Below, in pieces: positions 37,995-62,310 of a stretch of 64,000 nt of DNA. The position numbers and the translations under genes were made by a program. Under the pieces are notes generated by a model. The model saw only the letters and a program-made list of their open reading frames with translations, searched no databases and had not been told where the DNA came from. Source of the stretch: Setaria digitata (Eukaryota > Nematoda > Chromadorea > Rhabditida > Setariidae); contig RCAB01000046.1 in NCBI GenBank assembly GCA_003640385.1, forward strand, positions 124,001 to 188,000, in the 5' to 3' direction. Numbering within the stretch: the first letter of the stretch is position 1; each line of letters starts with the position of its first letter.

Positions 37995-40900
37995 AGAGAA
38001 TAATTTAGCGGTTTTTGAGACTCAGCATAAATGACGGTACGAAAAATGTGATGTTCCATACATTACGAAGACTATTATGTCTTCTGTACTAAAGACAACA
38101 AGCATTATAAATAATGCTGTAAGCTAACAGAATATAGGAAACAGAATAGCTGGTAAAATTTCTTTCATAGATCCAACCTTCTGTAAAATATTTTTTTGTT
38201 TCGTGGCTTCTCTGTGTAGATGTGAAAGGAGTAATTTTCATTACCCCACTGTTTCTGCAACAATGTACACCAATCTGCAGTAACGCTCCTGTATCAATTT
38301 TCATTTTACAAACTGCAGCCAACCCCAACAGTGGATTTCAAATGTTCCTTCAAGAACCCAGATCCAACAACTCGTCCAAGACCTTCTTCTAACTCACTAA
38401 CTTAGAACTACGTAACCGACACTCATTATCAAGGGAAAAGTGACAAAATTTGATTTCATCTGTGAACAACTTGAAACAAGCAAATTTGTGTCTAAAACAC
38501 TCAAATCAGTTTGTTAAGACGAGGTATAGAATCCACCTTCAAACTACTCGATTTTTCTTGTTTTAAACTGGTATGTAACTCTTTTTTTATGAGGAAATAC
38601 TCAGGGAATTTTGAATGGATTGCATGTGAACCACACTGAAGAGAAATACGTGGTTAAAAAGATTTCTCAATTCAGATACTGTTTACTGGTGGAATTTTGC
38701 ACCCACTGAGAATGATCCCAACGCTAATGCCAATGGTCACAGGCAAAATAATGAGATGCACAGGCTTTTGTTGTTAAAATATTTTTTCCTTGACCTTTTA
38801 ACAATATATAGACAACTTATACCTAAAGAAAAGAAAAGTAGCGAAAGTAGAAAATTCGAAGAAAATATGGAAAGGAGCATCATGTTCAAGATTTCCCGAC
38901 TTTTCTGTTAAGTTCACTGCTGCTACTCTTCTCATTATCAGTGGGAAAGGACTCGTAAAACAGCGAATAGTTGAGCACTTAAAGGCGATAAATAGTATTT
39001 CGAGAAGCAATCAGACAAGGATTCACCCCCAGCCCTACCCTATATCTTTCACTACTAGTTTATGCGAAACCCCCCTCAGCCAAGCACCGGACGTTCGCAG
39101 GCCTCAGTAATAAACCTGCTGTTGAACACTGCGACCACAACGGGGCCATAGTGAAAACTCCATCCCCAACACTTTTTCTCACCTTAAGGTAGTAATTCTC
39201 TCATATTCCAGATAAATGAAGGGGTGTCTGAATTGATGAACTTGTGATAAGTGCCTTATCATCATTTCGCCGACCTATCTCGACAATCAGATAATGAAGT
39301 TTCTTTACTTTCCACATGTAATTGTATTCCAAAGATTAGACTCTGATAGTGCATTTTATTAGAAAGCTTTTTAACAAACAACTTAATATTTGAATTATAA
39401 GCGATAAACCGATCATCAGTATGTGCCTGTGCTCGGCACTCATCTCTCTTTCCTTGTGGCTCTTCTGCCGGACGTTTTCTCAGTTGCTTGAGGACTGGAG
39501 GTGAAGTATTCTATTGCTAGAAGTCCACAAAAACATTCTAAAAAATGACAAGGATCCATTTAAGAAACAATCGATACCACCTAGTAAGAGGGCTATATGT
39601 TTTCCTGTGGGTATTTATAGTTGATTCTTTGTACAGCAGACTACTGTTCACATATCCCTTATTCTTTGACATACTGCTGCTTATTATTAAATTCATTAGT
39701 GAAACGGCAGATTACAACGCATAACTCTGCTCCTCCTGATGTCAGTGAGAACATGGTTTTCGGATAAATTTCAGTTCCTATTACTCATTAACAGTGCTTT
39801 TTTCTTACCTTCATTGTTTGACAACAGATTTTAAATTTCAGTCGTCTGATGTCTAGTTAATGGTTTGTAGTTACAATATTCAATTTTAGGAGAAACTTTA
39901 CTGCAAATTATGGAACGGTAGCGGCAACTGATTGAAGAGGGTTGTGCATTGCGTTGTGTATAGCAGTCCGTTGCGATCAATATGTGCTGCGAATGGGTGA
40001 GCAAGCGTGTTGGAAGGTAGGGAGGGACACTTGCGATGGCTTGGAACTCATTGTGTCCGACGGGCCGGTTGGTGGATGCATGACACAAGTCTGGGCTAAG
40101 CCTTCCAAGTCGAATAACACTAACCAAATGCCTAATACCAAAGGTTTCAATTGGGCATATTTCCTTCCATTCTTGCTTCTTCTCTCAAGCAGGCTCTAAC
40201 TCCAAGACTGTGTCGCATTGCTGAGAAAGAGATATTAGTCTAAGTACAGCTACTGTGTTGTGTTGTAAGCATCTAACCAATGATTTGTATCATGCACACG
40301 TCTAGATTCATTTTCAATTTTTTAACTTTTCCCCTAAGTTGTTGCAGTATTTCATATCGTCCTCCGTCGCATACAAATGCGTAAGTGCTTTACGGAAGTT
40401 TTTGAAATGTTGGGTAACAAGCAGCTTTTTTCCTAAGTAAAAGCAACATATAAATGAAATATATCAGTGAAACGCCTATGAAAACCAAGCAGTGCTGTGA
40501 GAAGACTCGTCGATTTAGAAGCATAATTAGGAATTACGGGGTTGGCTAAAACCAAGCCAACATATTATAGAGATGGAACGTCTATTGAACGTTTTGGTAG
40601 CGTTTTACTTCCAAATAGTGTTAATTAGGATGAGGTAGTCAGTCACTCAGTCATTCATTATGATTCTTCTGGTGCTAAGGACAAATTTTATACAGGTTGG
40701 ACTTTTAGGCGGGAGTTCTTTTTTTTTTTGTACCTTGTGCTATCTATCCAGTTTTTACAATGAACAGTGCTATATATTTACTTTCTTGGGATTTATCGAG
40801 TGAAAATCGTGCGATTACCTCTAACCTTCGTTACCAAGCGTTGTGTGAATCACGCGAATAGATAAAGCATGAGTCTTCCAAATGCAGCGGCATTTTGAGA

Positions 40901-41630
40901 AATCTAGTGGCTTTCAAGTATTCTTTACGTTCAGTGTTGGTGTTGTTATATTCATATTTCGTGTAGCGTTGTGCCATAGAAAAAAAATCTCATTACACAT
41001 TTGTAATTGTAGTGATGGAATAATAACAAATTTAAATTTTCGCGCTTAGTACTCTTTTTGGTACTCATCTAGCGCTGTGCTCAATTTCATTGGACATTTC
41101 GCATTGTAAACTTCTGATTTCCGAATATAACTATATTTTTATCTCAGAGTTTTTCTGTAAATAATAAAATTTTTGTATATATTGCAAGTTGTAAAAAGGA
41201 ACCTCGTTTAGAATTTGCAGAAGATGCAGAGTCTAGTATATATTTGGCAATCATTTCTCGCTAACCCAAAATATAAGTTTCAACTTCTTTATGTTGCAGT
41301 AATGTTTATAATGATTGGTAATGTTATCATAATTCCTTATGAGTTTTTCATTACGATTCCACAGCGTAATAGCTTATGCAGTTTTCAGAATTAAGAAAAT
41401 TGCTTTTATTATAATCTTGCAACTCTTGTTTAGGCGGAAAAGTCCAGTACACCTTCAGTGTAGTGATGGCCAGTGCAGCAGAAAACAATTTCAGGTCTTC
41501 TTTTGTAATTATCTGTCGGTTGCTGATTTAAAACTCTAATTTAGATATTTTAGTACCTTGGAGTTCATAAACATAATGTGTGCTATTATCAAAACTGTTT
41601 GCATGTTATTTTTGATACTGAATTCACTTA

Positions 41631-41642
41631 ATTTTTAGAGGT

Positions 41643-41645
<3 letters not shown>
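41631..41645 (+). promoter_or_regulatory. Probable spliced-leader acceptor before the choline kinase ATG
   Basis: ATTTTTAG ends at 41638 and the ATG is at 41643, four nucleotides later. Confidence 0.6.
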
Positions 41646-44177
<2,532 letters not shown>

Positions 44178-47100
44178 AATTCGAAGGTAGCAGAATCAAG
44201 ATTTGGACACACATTGAATCCGGCTAAGTCATTGTTTTTTTGATCTTCGACTAATCTGCAATTTTTTCAATAATTGTGTTTATCCCGAAAATACATCTTC
44301 ATTTATGCACTGTACTGTTCCAAACACTGAACAGTGTTGATCAGGATAATAAAGTTGTGAGTAATTCATTCTGGCTGTTTTGCTGCTGAGGATAAATTTT
44401 ATTCAGGTTACCCTTTTACCGTAGAGTTTAATTTATATTCTGGGATTTGGATGATGATTTAATTTTCACTATTTCAAATAACTTATGTTTGATGTTGTTT
44501 ATTTATGGTAGGTCTAAAATTCGTTTAGCTTCAAGTTCATTACAAATTTTGGGCTTAGGTATTGTATCAAATTGCCTATTTTCTGTTACATTCCAGGTTG
44601 CCACGTGTCGTTTTTAAGTGAGGAAGGAAAAGTGCTTTTGAATTAGTATTGTAATAAGAGAAAAAATTTACTTCAACAGCAATTCAAGCAAAGAATCATC
44701 TTATTAAATAAGCATAAAATGTCCAAAACATGAGTAGTCAACGGACACTTTATAGTTCTATGCTTTAGTAAGCCTCAAAGATAGTATTACTGTAAGCAAT
44801 ATAGTCAGGGCTTCTCATTTCTTCATACCGTGTAATCTATTTTATTTTCTTCCTGCGAAATATTTGAAATGCCGTTGTTCTACCGACATGTTCATTTTCA
44901 AACGTTAAGAAATCACTGTTTCGATTATTATTATTATTATTTTTTTTTTTTCGTAGAAATCAAGAAAGCATAGAAACGAGCGCTCGAAGAATTGAGACCA
45001 CTTGGTTTACACTCCGAAATTTCAGTTTAAAACATCTTTGAAAGCAAAACTTGACAGGTTAGAAGTTTTCCATAATCAAAGTAACCGGTTTCAATTTTTG
45101 CATGGGAACTGATTTAATGCTTTATACATCTGTGTTCACACAGCGCTAAGGTTACGTCTTCGACCTGTTTTTCAGAGCCTTGCTGATAAGAAGGGAATTA
45201 GTGTAGCTCTCATTTCCATTAGGCCTTCAATTCTTTTTATTTTTTGCATTCTCAGTTCTCTTGTGAAAAGAATTAAACGAAGTTTATTTTGTTACGAACG
45301 ATAATATAAAATAGCAAATTTCTAATAAACATGTTGTCTAAACAAAATCTTTTGATAGATTATTTAAAAACTGAGTTTAAATACTAATGGAGTTCGATAG
45401 GGATAAAGAAACAATAAAATGTCTTTTCTAAACTACCTAGTAATGTCGACAACTCTTGAACTTAAGTATCAACATTTAAACTTACAAAGCAGAAAAAAAC
45501 TCTTACAATTTACGCGCATCGTTGCACACATTGAATACCCCGTAAAATGTTACAACTGTCCTGTATTGATTGTAGTCTTATAATTCTTGTTACATAAATG
45601 GATTGTTGTGATCGGTACTGATGTTCCAAGCGGTTCTAATCAAGCACCATCTATTGCACTACCTCTTCATTATGACGGTTTCCGTCCCATCTATCACTGC
45701 TGACAACCATAGCATAAGCTACAACTACACTACACGGATAACAAATTTCCGCTGTTGAACAAAATGATTTCACTGTTTCTGGTCAATGAAACTGCTGAGT
45801 ATGGTCTTCGACGGTAATGGTTTCCAATGAATAAATCATGGTGAGTGAGATCTTCAGTCATCTCCCTACTGTAAATCAACACACCCTAACATTTGGCAAA
45901 AGAGAAATATTGTAAAAAAAAAAAAATGAATGCTGAGAAATCTGAGTATCTCGAATATTTCATGTCTAAAGCTGAAAATTAGTGCAAATATGGTACCAAG
46001 AGACAGTCGGACGCTTTAGAAGAGCGTTGGATGTTGTTCCATCTGCAATTTCAACAAAATAATTTACATATGTACACCAGTGAACAACCCGTTCTGGACA
46101 AGAAATTACCCATTCATACCTGAAGAATATGCCATTTGTTTTATGGCTATGTAATTTGACAAAAAATCTTTGTAGGTTTACAGTATCATCAAATGATCTC
46201 GACTAATTGTGATTATGGACACGGTGCTGGTGTAGAACTTTATTTCATCATTCACATTGTGAATTTATCTTTTCAGTTGCACTCTTCATTAATATGGAAA
46301 AATGCTGCGTCTGATAAGAATCGGAAGTCTTATCTTGTGGAAAGATGTGTTTGTCACGGTCGAAATTAATATCTTTAAAAAAAAGTTACACAGAAGAAAA
46401 TAACCTTTACGAAATTATCAGAAAATATTTCGGAAAATGCAATATAACTTATGAACCTGAACACTTCTTATTAGCACGAATGGTCAAAACATTAATATCG
46501 AAACAGCACTAACGTTTAAATCTTGAACAAAATGAAGAAGGCAGAGTTTAAATTAAAATCACAAGGATAAGCATAGTATTGGATTGCGCTGCTCAGAACG
46601 CACACATTACGTCGAATACATACGACAGTTATTACTCCCTTATCCTCATTATTATCACTGAGTAAACTATCGAGACAGTCTTATTGCACTGCTTCATGTG
46701 ACGTGAATTCTGTAGTGTATAGGACGGTTTATCATACTAAGACGAACAAAGTACGATTTCTAAACTTTTTCAGTATGGAACTCTAAATCAGGAATGAACA
46801 CGTGGAAGTCCTCCAAGTGGTTTGAGTTATCTCATGTGTATGGGAATTTCTCTGTTTAAATGATATGGAAAAAGTGATCGAGGAAAAAGCCTAAACATAT
46901 AAGTTTTTGAACTCTGCACCTAAATATAACAAAGAGATGTTCGTGTTTTATTCGATAACTAAAAAATGAAATGAATCACTTCAGCGGAATCCTGTTACAA
47001 AGAAATGAGTTATTTCATTTCTACCTAGATAAATGTACCGATTTAGCATGAACGTTTTTGGTAGATGCTATCAACACACTTCACAAAACCTAGTTTTAAA

Positions 47101-47516
47101 CCAGTGATAACAGAGAAATTACCATATATTTATAAAGCAGACTGTGTTGCGGTACAACTACTGCAAAAATTGGATGTGAACCAAAAAATTCGGTAAAAAT
47201 GAAGGAAGAGTCAGGAATATCTTTCGTACGCATATAATAACAACATACAAGCTATAAATGAATAATATGAAAACGAATCAGCAGTGCTGTTAAATCACTC
47301 AAAAACATGAACAGAACAAAGCAATAGCAGTTAACTTCGGCTATTCCACATTTGCCTTTTGTTTTAAGCGTTCTGAAGAACAAGCAAACCTGTTAGCCAT
47401 CCCTCTCCACTTTGCTTTGTCTCGATGAGGTCACATCATTTGATCGGTAATACTTTTAAAAAATTTACATGTATTGTTAGTGACTGGTTGATGCCACTTG
47501 CAGCTCCCTTTTTTGT
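44178..47516. other. Convergent intergenic region
   Basis: About 3.3 kb between the 3' ends of the choline kinase and zinc-finger genes. It contains the choline kinase AATAAA (44348-44353) and an (ATT)n plus poly-T tract near 44925-44951. No exon or RNA gene was recognised. Confidence 0.6.
44348..44353 (+). terminator. Polyadenylation signal candidate, choline kinase
   Basis: AATAAA, 171 nt after the choline kinase stop codon. Confidence 0.6.
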
Positions 47517-56866
<9,350 letters not shown>

Positions 56867-56869
<3 letters not shown>

Positions 56870-56890
56870 TTAGCGGCACTGCTAACAGAA
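56867..56890 (-). promoter_or_regulatory. Probable spliced-leader acceptor before the zinc-finger ATG
   Basis: On the minus strand TTCTGTTAGCAG ends at 56879, 9 nt before the ATG at 56869. A second in-frame ATG lies at 56851. The first was chosen as the start. Confidence 0.5.
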
Positions 56891-57769
56891 AAAGAATAAA
56901 CTGGTTAGAAATATATGCAAAGAGAGGATAAATGACGTGATATGTAGATACAACAATTAATAGCTTTACATTTATATCACTGACTTATAACTTGGATAAC
57001 TTATATTATTTGTTCTTACTGGGCGGTACTTAGGGATCTTTTCTGCAGCAGTACAGTTTTCTCAGTATCATTCACATTATTTCCAGAAAACGACATTATT
57101 TCCATGTTTTCTTCAGTAGAGAAAAAAACGAAGTGATAGAGCAGTTAAAGGAATTCGAAATAGTGATAAATTTCCCAAGTTATCCTATTGAGGAAATGAA
57201 ATAATTTCGACTTAAAAAAAAAAAGAACTGAAACCTAATGAATAGTCCGGACACTAAACTGATAAAATGATTATATGGAATAGATGGATTTAGCCAATAT
57301 AAGAAATGCAAACAAAGCAAAACAAGCAACAGTTCAAATTCCAGTTTGAATTTCATTCCCAAAAAGTTTAATTATGATTAAAGTTGAAATTTGGATAAGA
57401 AACAAATTATATCACTTGCTTTTATCTTTTGAAAACAAAAGGGAGAAGTGGGAAAAGTTTTTAGGACTATTAGCTGCGAGGTAAGACAGTACGGTGGGCT
57501 GAAGTTTAGTGAATGAACGCATTTTAAGCTGGTGATTTCGAGCATGCGAGACAAGGGGGCTAATAGCGTGTTATCACTTGATGCGATAACAAGGAGGAGA
57601 AGCGGAATGCTTTTTTCTCCCCTTGCTGCATCTACTATTACTACTACTTATGACTGATTGATCACTTCAACTTCAACTTCCACCTCCACCCTTTCCTTTA
57701 CGGTCTTAATGAAATCAGTTTTGTCTATGAGCAACAGTTGCAGCGATTGTTCCTGCGGCCATGACTATA

Positions 57770-57880
57770 ATTGTAACCGTATAACATATAACCACAACTG
57801 TATTGTAGCTACAGTTGTAACTTACTGCAACTATAACTCTAATTGTAACTGTAATTGTAACTGCAACTATTACTGCCTGT
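57770..57880. repeat. Imperfect 6-bp tandem repeat (TGTAAC/TGTAAT type)
   Basis: Units such as TGTAAC, TGTAAT and TGCAAC recur with roughly 6-bp spacing, becoming regular towards the 3' end. The resulting Cys/Asn-rich open frame is a by-product of the repeat. Confidence 0.75.
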
Positions 57881-58416
57881 AATTCGGCTGCAGAGCTCTT
57901 TCACTAACCAAAGATGTGGAGGAAGAAGAGTAGCAGTGTGTGGCAAGCTTCAGCGGTAGCACTAACTGTTGTTTTTAACTGCCTAACAACTTACAGTTGC
58001 TGTGCATGTGCATATGTATGCATGTGTGTATGCGTGTATTATATATGTGAATGTATTGCGTACTTTGGTGGTTAATGAGCGATCACATGCTATTTGTCAG
58101 GAAACGAGTTCGCAACCCTGCTACTTGTCTACAATGCAGCAGCTATCTAACCATCAAGCTATACTTTTCCGTGTCGTCGTCTTCTCTTTGTACACTCCAA
58201 TTTAACACAAACATTTGACAGCTATTGTAAACTGTAAATGCTTATCACAACACTGTACCTGGATACCTCAAAAGACAGCACGACTCAACCATTCATTTCC
58301 CTCAGACTGACAATTTCAGATCTTTAAGATGGCAAATATTTTACAAAAATAATCATCTACAGAATGTCCTAAGAATAATTATAAACAGATCAAATGCATA
58401 CATAATTACATGTGGT

Positions 58417-58430
58417 GGGGGGGGGGGGGG
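58417..58430. repeat. Poly-G tract (14 G)
   Basis: Fourteen consecutive G following TGTGGT. The strand bias and length are unusual for this AT-rich sequence. Confidence 0.95.
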
Positions 58431-61400
58431 CAGAGGGCAGATAATACAAAAGACAGCTAATCAATGTCGAATTTATATGAATCCTTCAAGAACTTCGAGA
58501 CAATAAGAGCATTTTTACTCAGAAAAGAAAGAGAAAGGAGGAAGTGAAAGCCCTGGAAAAGTGATGCTGATGATGATGCAAAAAGAGAAAGCAAGTGAGC
58601 ATTGTTCAGCTAATTGTTTCCACTTCCGATTAGAAACAAGTTTTTCGTTCTTTTTCACACCAAAATAAATGCGCTAGAGGAAAACAGAGAGAAAAAAAGG
58701 AGGAGAACAGAATTTAAATAATCCTTTTTGCAGAAGGTAGAGCTTTTCTTAGCTTTTCCACATATCCGTATTTGCCAAATTATTTCTTTTCGTAAATCAT
58801 TTCTCTAATATGTTTAATTATTTCCTCATCTTTATCGTTAAGTTAAATAACAGGTCAATCTTTTCTTTTTTTTTTTTTAAGTAAAAGTCTTATTATCAGT
58901 GTAAGCAAAAGTAAGGAATAATGAATAGAAATGGAAGAGAGAAGTTTCTACTCATGAAAAAAATATCGCCCTCTTTTTTTTTCCTTTTTTGTTCATACAG
59001 AAGAAATAATAAGATGAAAATAAGAAACAAATCTGCTAGAAAAATCAAAAGAGCAATAAATTTCATGTGCCATTATTTTCTAGTACTACAAGAAAAAGAG
59101 TAATTGCAACTGTTGCTTCCAGTAACTGTTTTTGTCAAAAATTACCATAGATATAATAATGATATCACCATGAAAACTGTACAAGTTATGCAGCTTCAGG
59201 ACACATCTCAAAGTAAAATTCATTTACCAAATAAATTACATTTTGCAAGAATTTACTGTAGCATCATGTCTAACTTTCTGCTGTTGTTTTGTATTGTTTC
59301 TTAAGCTACTCGAATTTCTCAACCAGACTATTTTCAATAGCAACACCATTTTCAACGCTGCGAGAATATTCGAAGACATCACTGCTACATAGAAGTGAAG
59401 CGCAATGATTAAGGTAATCAGCATGAGAGCGTAATACCGTAAGCCTAAGCCAATGCTCTTTAGCAAACGGACTGGGAGGATGGGAATAAGCAGAGGTAGC
59501 AGAGAAATAGCTGGTACTAGTGAGAATGCAGCGAGAAAGATGTATGTTGAATAGCAGCCAATGAGCAATCACTCCGACTACTAAAGCTACACTACTTATG
59601 AGAGCCAAGCAACTGCTAGTAGCTGTTGACAGTTCTACTACTACTTATGCAATCAAAAAATTCTGGTAATGCTGAAGTTTTATGATAAACTCGATAGCAT
59701 TAGTACTAAGGGTAATAGCATTGAAGATAACTACTTTGTCGCAACTCCTAATGATAATGTTTTCTTATTAACATCTTTTAATTTACTTCCCTATAGCAAC
59801 ACAGAGACTGGGAAAAAAAGCAAGTTGTGTAGTATTTCCAATTAATAATACTTATAATTTGAATGTGAATCATCATTCAAAATTTTTCTGAGTATTAATT
59901 TGACAAATTTTTGCAATAGAATTTGATTGATTATCATTTCTATTTCGCTTGCTGGTATAGCAGATTTAAAGAGTAGCAAATACTGCACCAGGAGAATAGA
60001 AACTATGAAATGAATTTTATTGTTTCATTGAGCATTAGTTAACAGAAAATTTACTTAACTATACTCTCAAAAGCCAAAAGAAGGCAGCGCCACACCTTTA
60101 AAGCAATTTTCCCATTTGCAATTAAACTTTAAAAGAAGTCTTAAATACAAGCTCTTGAAAGTAGTTTGATCTTACGCAAACATTAGTCAAACTAAAATAT
60201 CTTTAGTCATGTTCGTTTGACTACCAGTTTCCTTCTCAAAGAAAAGAATTTTGGTGAGATAGAACAAAATTTTTAAATGAACTTTAATTCCGTACATGGA
60301 AAGTTCCCGAAGTGAAAAGCGAAAATCTGGAGCACATTTTGATCAAACAGTTTTGTGTAGAAAATGGATATGAGTTGCACTGGCTTTCAACAAAAAAATC
60401 ACACATCATTTTAGAGAAAACAAACAAAACTCGTTACAGAATAACGGACGAAGAAGGAGGAGCGTGAACAGCACTTGCATATTGGGGTCTGTCGGCCTGG
60501 GCGCTCTGATTCATGATGAAAAATCAAAGGAAAAATAAAGGAACAATCATCAACAAACCGAACAATAAATACTACAAACCATCACTAAATTTTGTTTTGT
60601 AAAGTTTCTTGTCAAAATATACCGAATTATTTTTTATGGATTAAAATGATAAGTTGTGGGAACTAAATTTACCAAATTTGTCACAGCTGTCCTGTTGTTC
60701 AAAACAATGCTTCCACCGATAATAACACAACTGTAAGAGTCATAGAATGCACATTAGACTACCGAGGAAGCGCATGAGAGCTAGTAGCGTGATCCAACTC
60801 TTTAAACAATTACGTTGCACTACCTTTCTGTTTCGCTTGAAACTTTTAAGACGCAGATATTGCAACACTTTGATACTATTTCCTGCTACTCTTTCAACGG
60901 CACAGTGTGATAGAATGACTAACTCAGATCTCATGGATTTAGAACAAAAATAATTAAGGAAAATCTAGTGATTTATAGCAAGGAGGCAACACTGAACAAA
61001 TAATTTCCAATATTCAAGCTTTTCACTTACAACTGAAACGTAATAAAAAAAAAAGAATAAACTGAGGACGATTAAAACCAAATTAACTCTTTGAATAAAG
61101 AAGAAATGGTAAGCAGTATATACGATGTCTGTAGCTTTTTAATAAGGACAGAGATGATATTTTTCGGAAATTTCTTAAATTTTGTACTGTTCTTAGGAAA
61201 ACTGAAGATTAAAATAATAATTGCTTTATTACCAAACGTGCTACTGTTAAGTTGAACTTTTATGTAAAGCCTAATTATAAAGATAGATTTACGAAAAAGA
61301 AAAAGTACTCGATAAACGCAGAAGCTCAAATGACATAGCGTCCTGTCGTGTTTATAATTACCATAAATAGCAGCAGATATTGCATTAACACAGTCTTGCG

Positions 61401-62086
61401 CAACACATCTTTAACGCAACTTATTTAATGAAATCGTCTGCGGCATTTATTGTTTAAATAATAATTTTTTAATAAAAAGATGCATAATTCAAATTTGCTT
61501 GAGTTTAGAGGAATACTCTAGAAGTTAAACTGGATTTTGGTTAAGGTTTGTTTCTGAAACAAACATAAATATTAGGACGACTAACGGTTGACCTTTCGTT
61601 TAACCAAATTGTTGGGGACACTATGAGAAAGCATATTTATTATGAGTAATAAGGAGGGATTAAAAGAATGGTTAACGTCTAGAAGCCATAGCATTCGAAG
61701 AAATTCCTGAATAAAGCAATGATGACATAATTAAAATTGTGTGAAGTGATATAACTTTGAATAAATTCATGGACTTTTTGCAAAAAAATTAAATCAGACC
61801 AGCATCTGATTGCAGTAAAGGATAGAAAGAGGCAGCACGAACAAAGAAAAGGGAAATTGTTTTCCATTCAGTTTTTAACAAACCCAATATTTTGCAAAAA
61901 ATATTGGAATCTGTTATGGCCTTCGGAAAAGTTCCTACCTTTGAGAACCTCGTTTGGGCAAGAAAAATCACTGAGCAGTTAGTTGGTATAAATATTCGTA
62001 ATGTAGTCCTGCTGCTTATGACAAGGCTTGCGGTTAAAGTGCTTGGAAAAGTAGTGCTATACTAATAAAAAATAATAATAATATAA

Positions 62087-62138
<52 letters not shown>
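62087..62138. repeat. (TAG)n trinucleotide repeat
   Basis: About 17 perfect TAG units, preceded by an (AAT)n-like stretch. Confidence 0.95.
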
Positions 62139-62247
62139 CAGGTGAAGGTCGGTGGTTGACCGAAAGCATGTGCCCGAATGCCACAACATGCCAAGATAGA
62201 CTGTGGGCGTTGCATATTGTCGTCCATCTTTAACTGTCCTCACTGTA

Positions 62248-62310
62248 CACACATATATGCATATGTGTGTATGTGTGTGTGTGTGTGTCTGTGTGTGAAT
62301 GTGAGTATGC
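62248..62310. repeat. (GT)n-rich alternating purine-pyrimidine tract
   Basis: Alternating tract of ACAC, ATAT, GTGT and TATG dinucleotides with a core of about 17 GT units. Sequences of this type can adopt Z-DNA. Confidence 0.85.

Larger units (their letters stand above)
34863..41638. other. Divergent intergenic region, Neuralized / choline kinase
   Basis: About 6.8 kb between divergently transcribed genes, presumably containing both promoters. Contents include an A run (37501-37524), a short (CA)n near 37979-37994, and a GC-richer block around 39930-40200 with overlapping open frames on both strands. The frame at 36535-36753 starts with a hydrophobic stretch but matches nothing I know. No gene is supported. 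Confidence 0.55.

Noticed and set aside
40631..40638. TGAGGTAG, the seed of let-7 family microRNAs
   Set aside because: Only the 8-nt seed matches. The following bases diverge from let-7 and no pairing arm is visible nearby, so a hairpin precursor is not supported.
57658..57882. Cys/Asn-rich open frame
   Set aside because: The repeated C-N pattern is dictated by the 6-bp tandem repeat, so it is not evidence of a secreted peptide gene.
59236..59568. Minus-strand 110-codon hydrophobic open frame
   Set aside because: A second, equally long frame overlaps it, there are no convincing splice sites, and it resembles no family I know. More likely a by-product of base composition.
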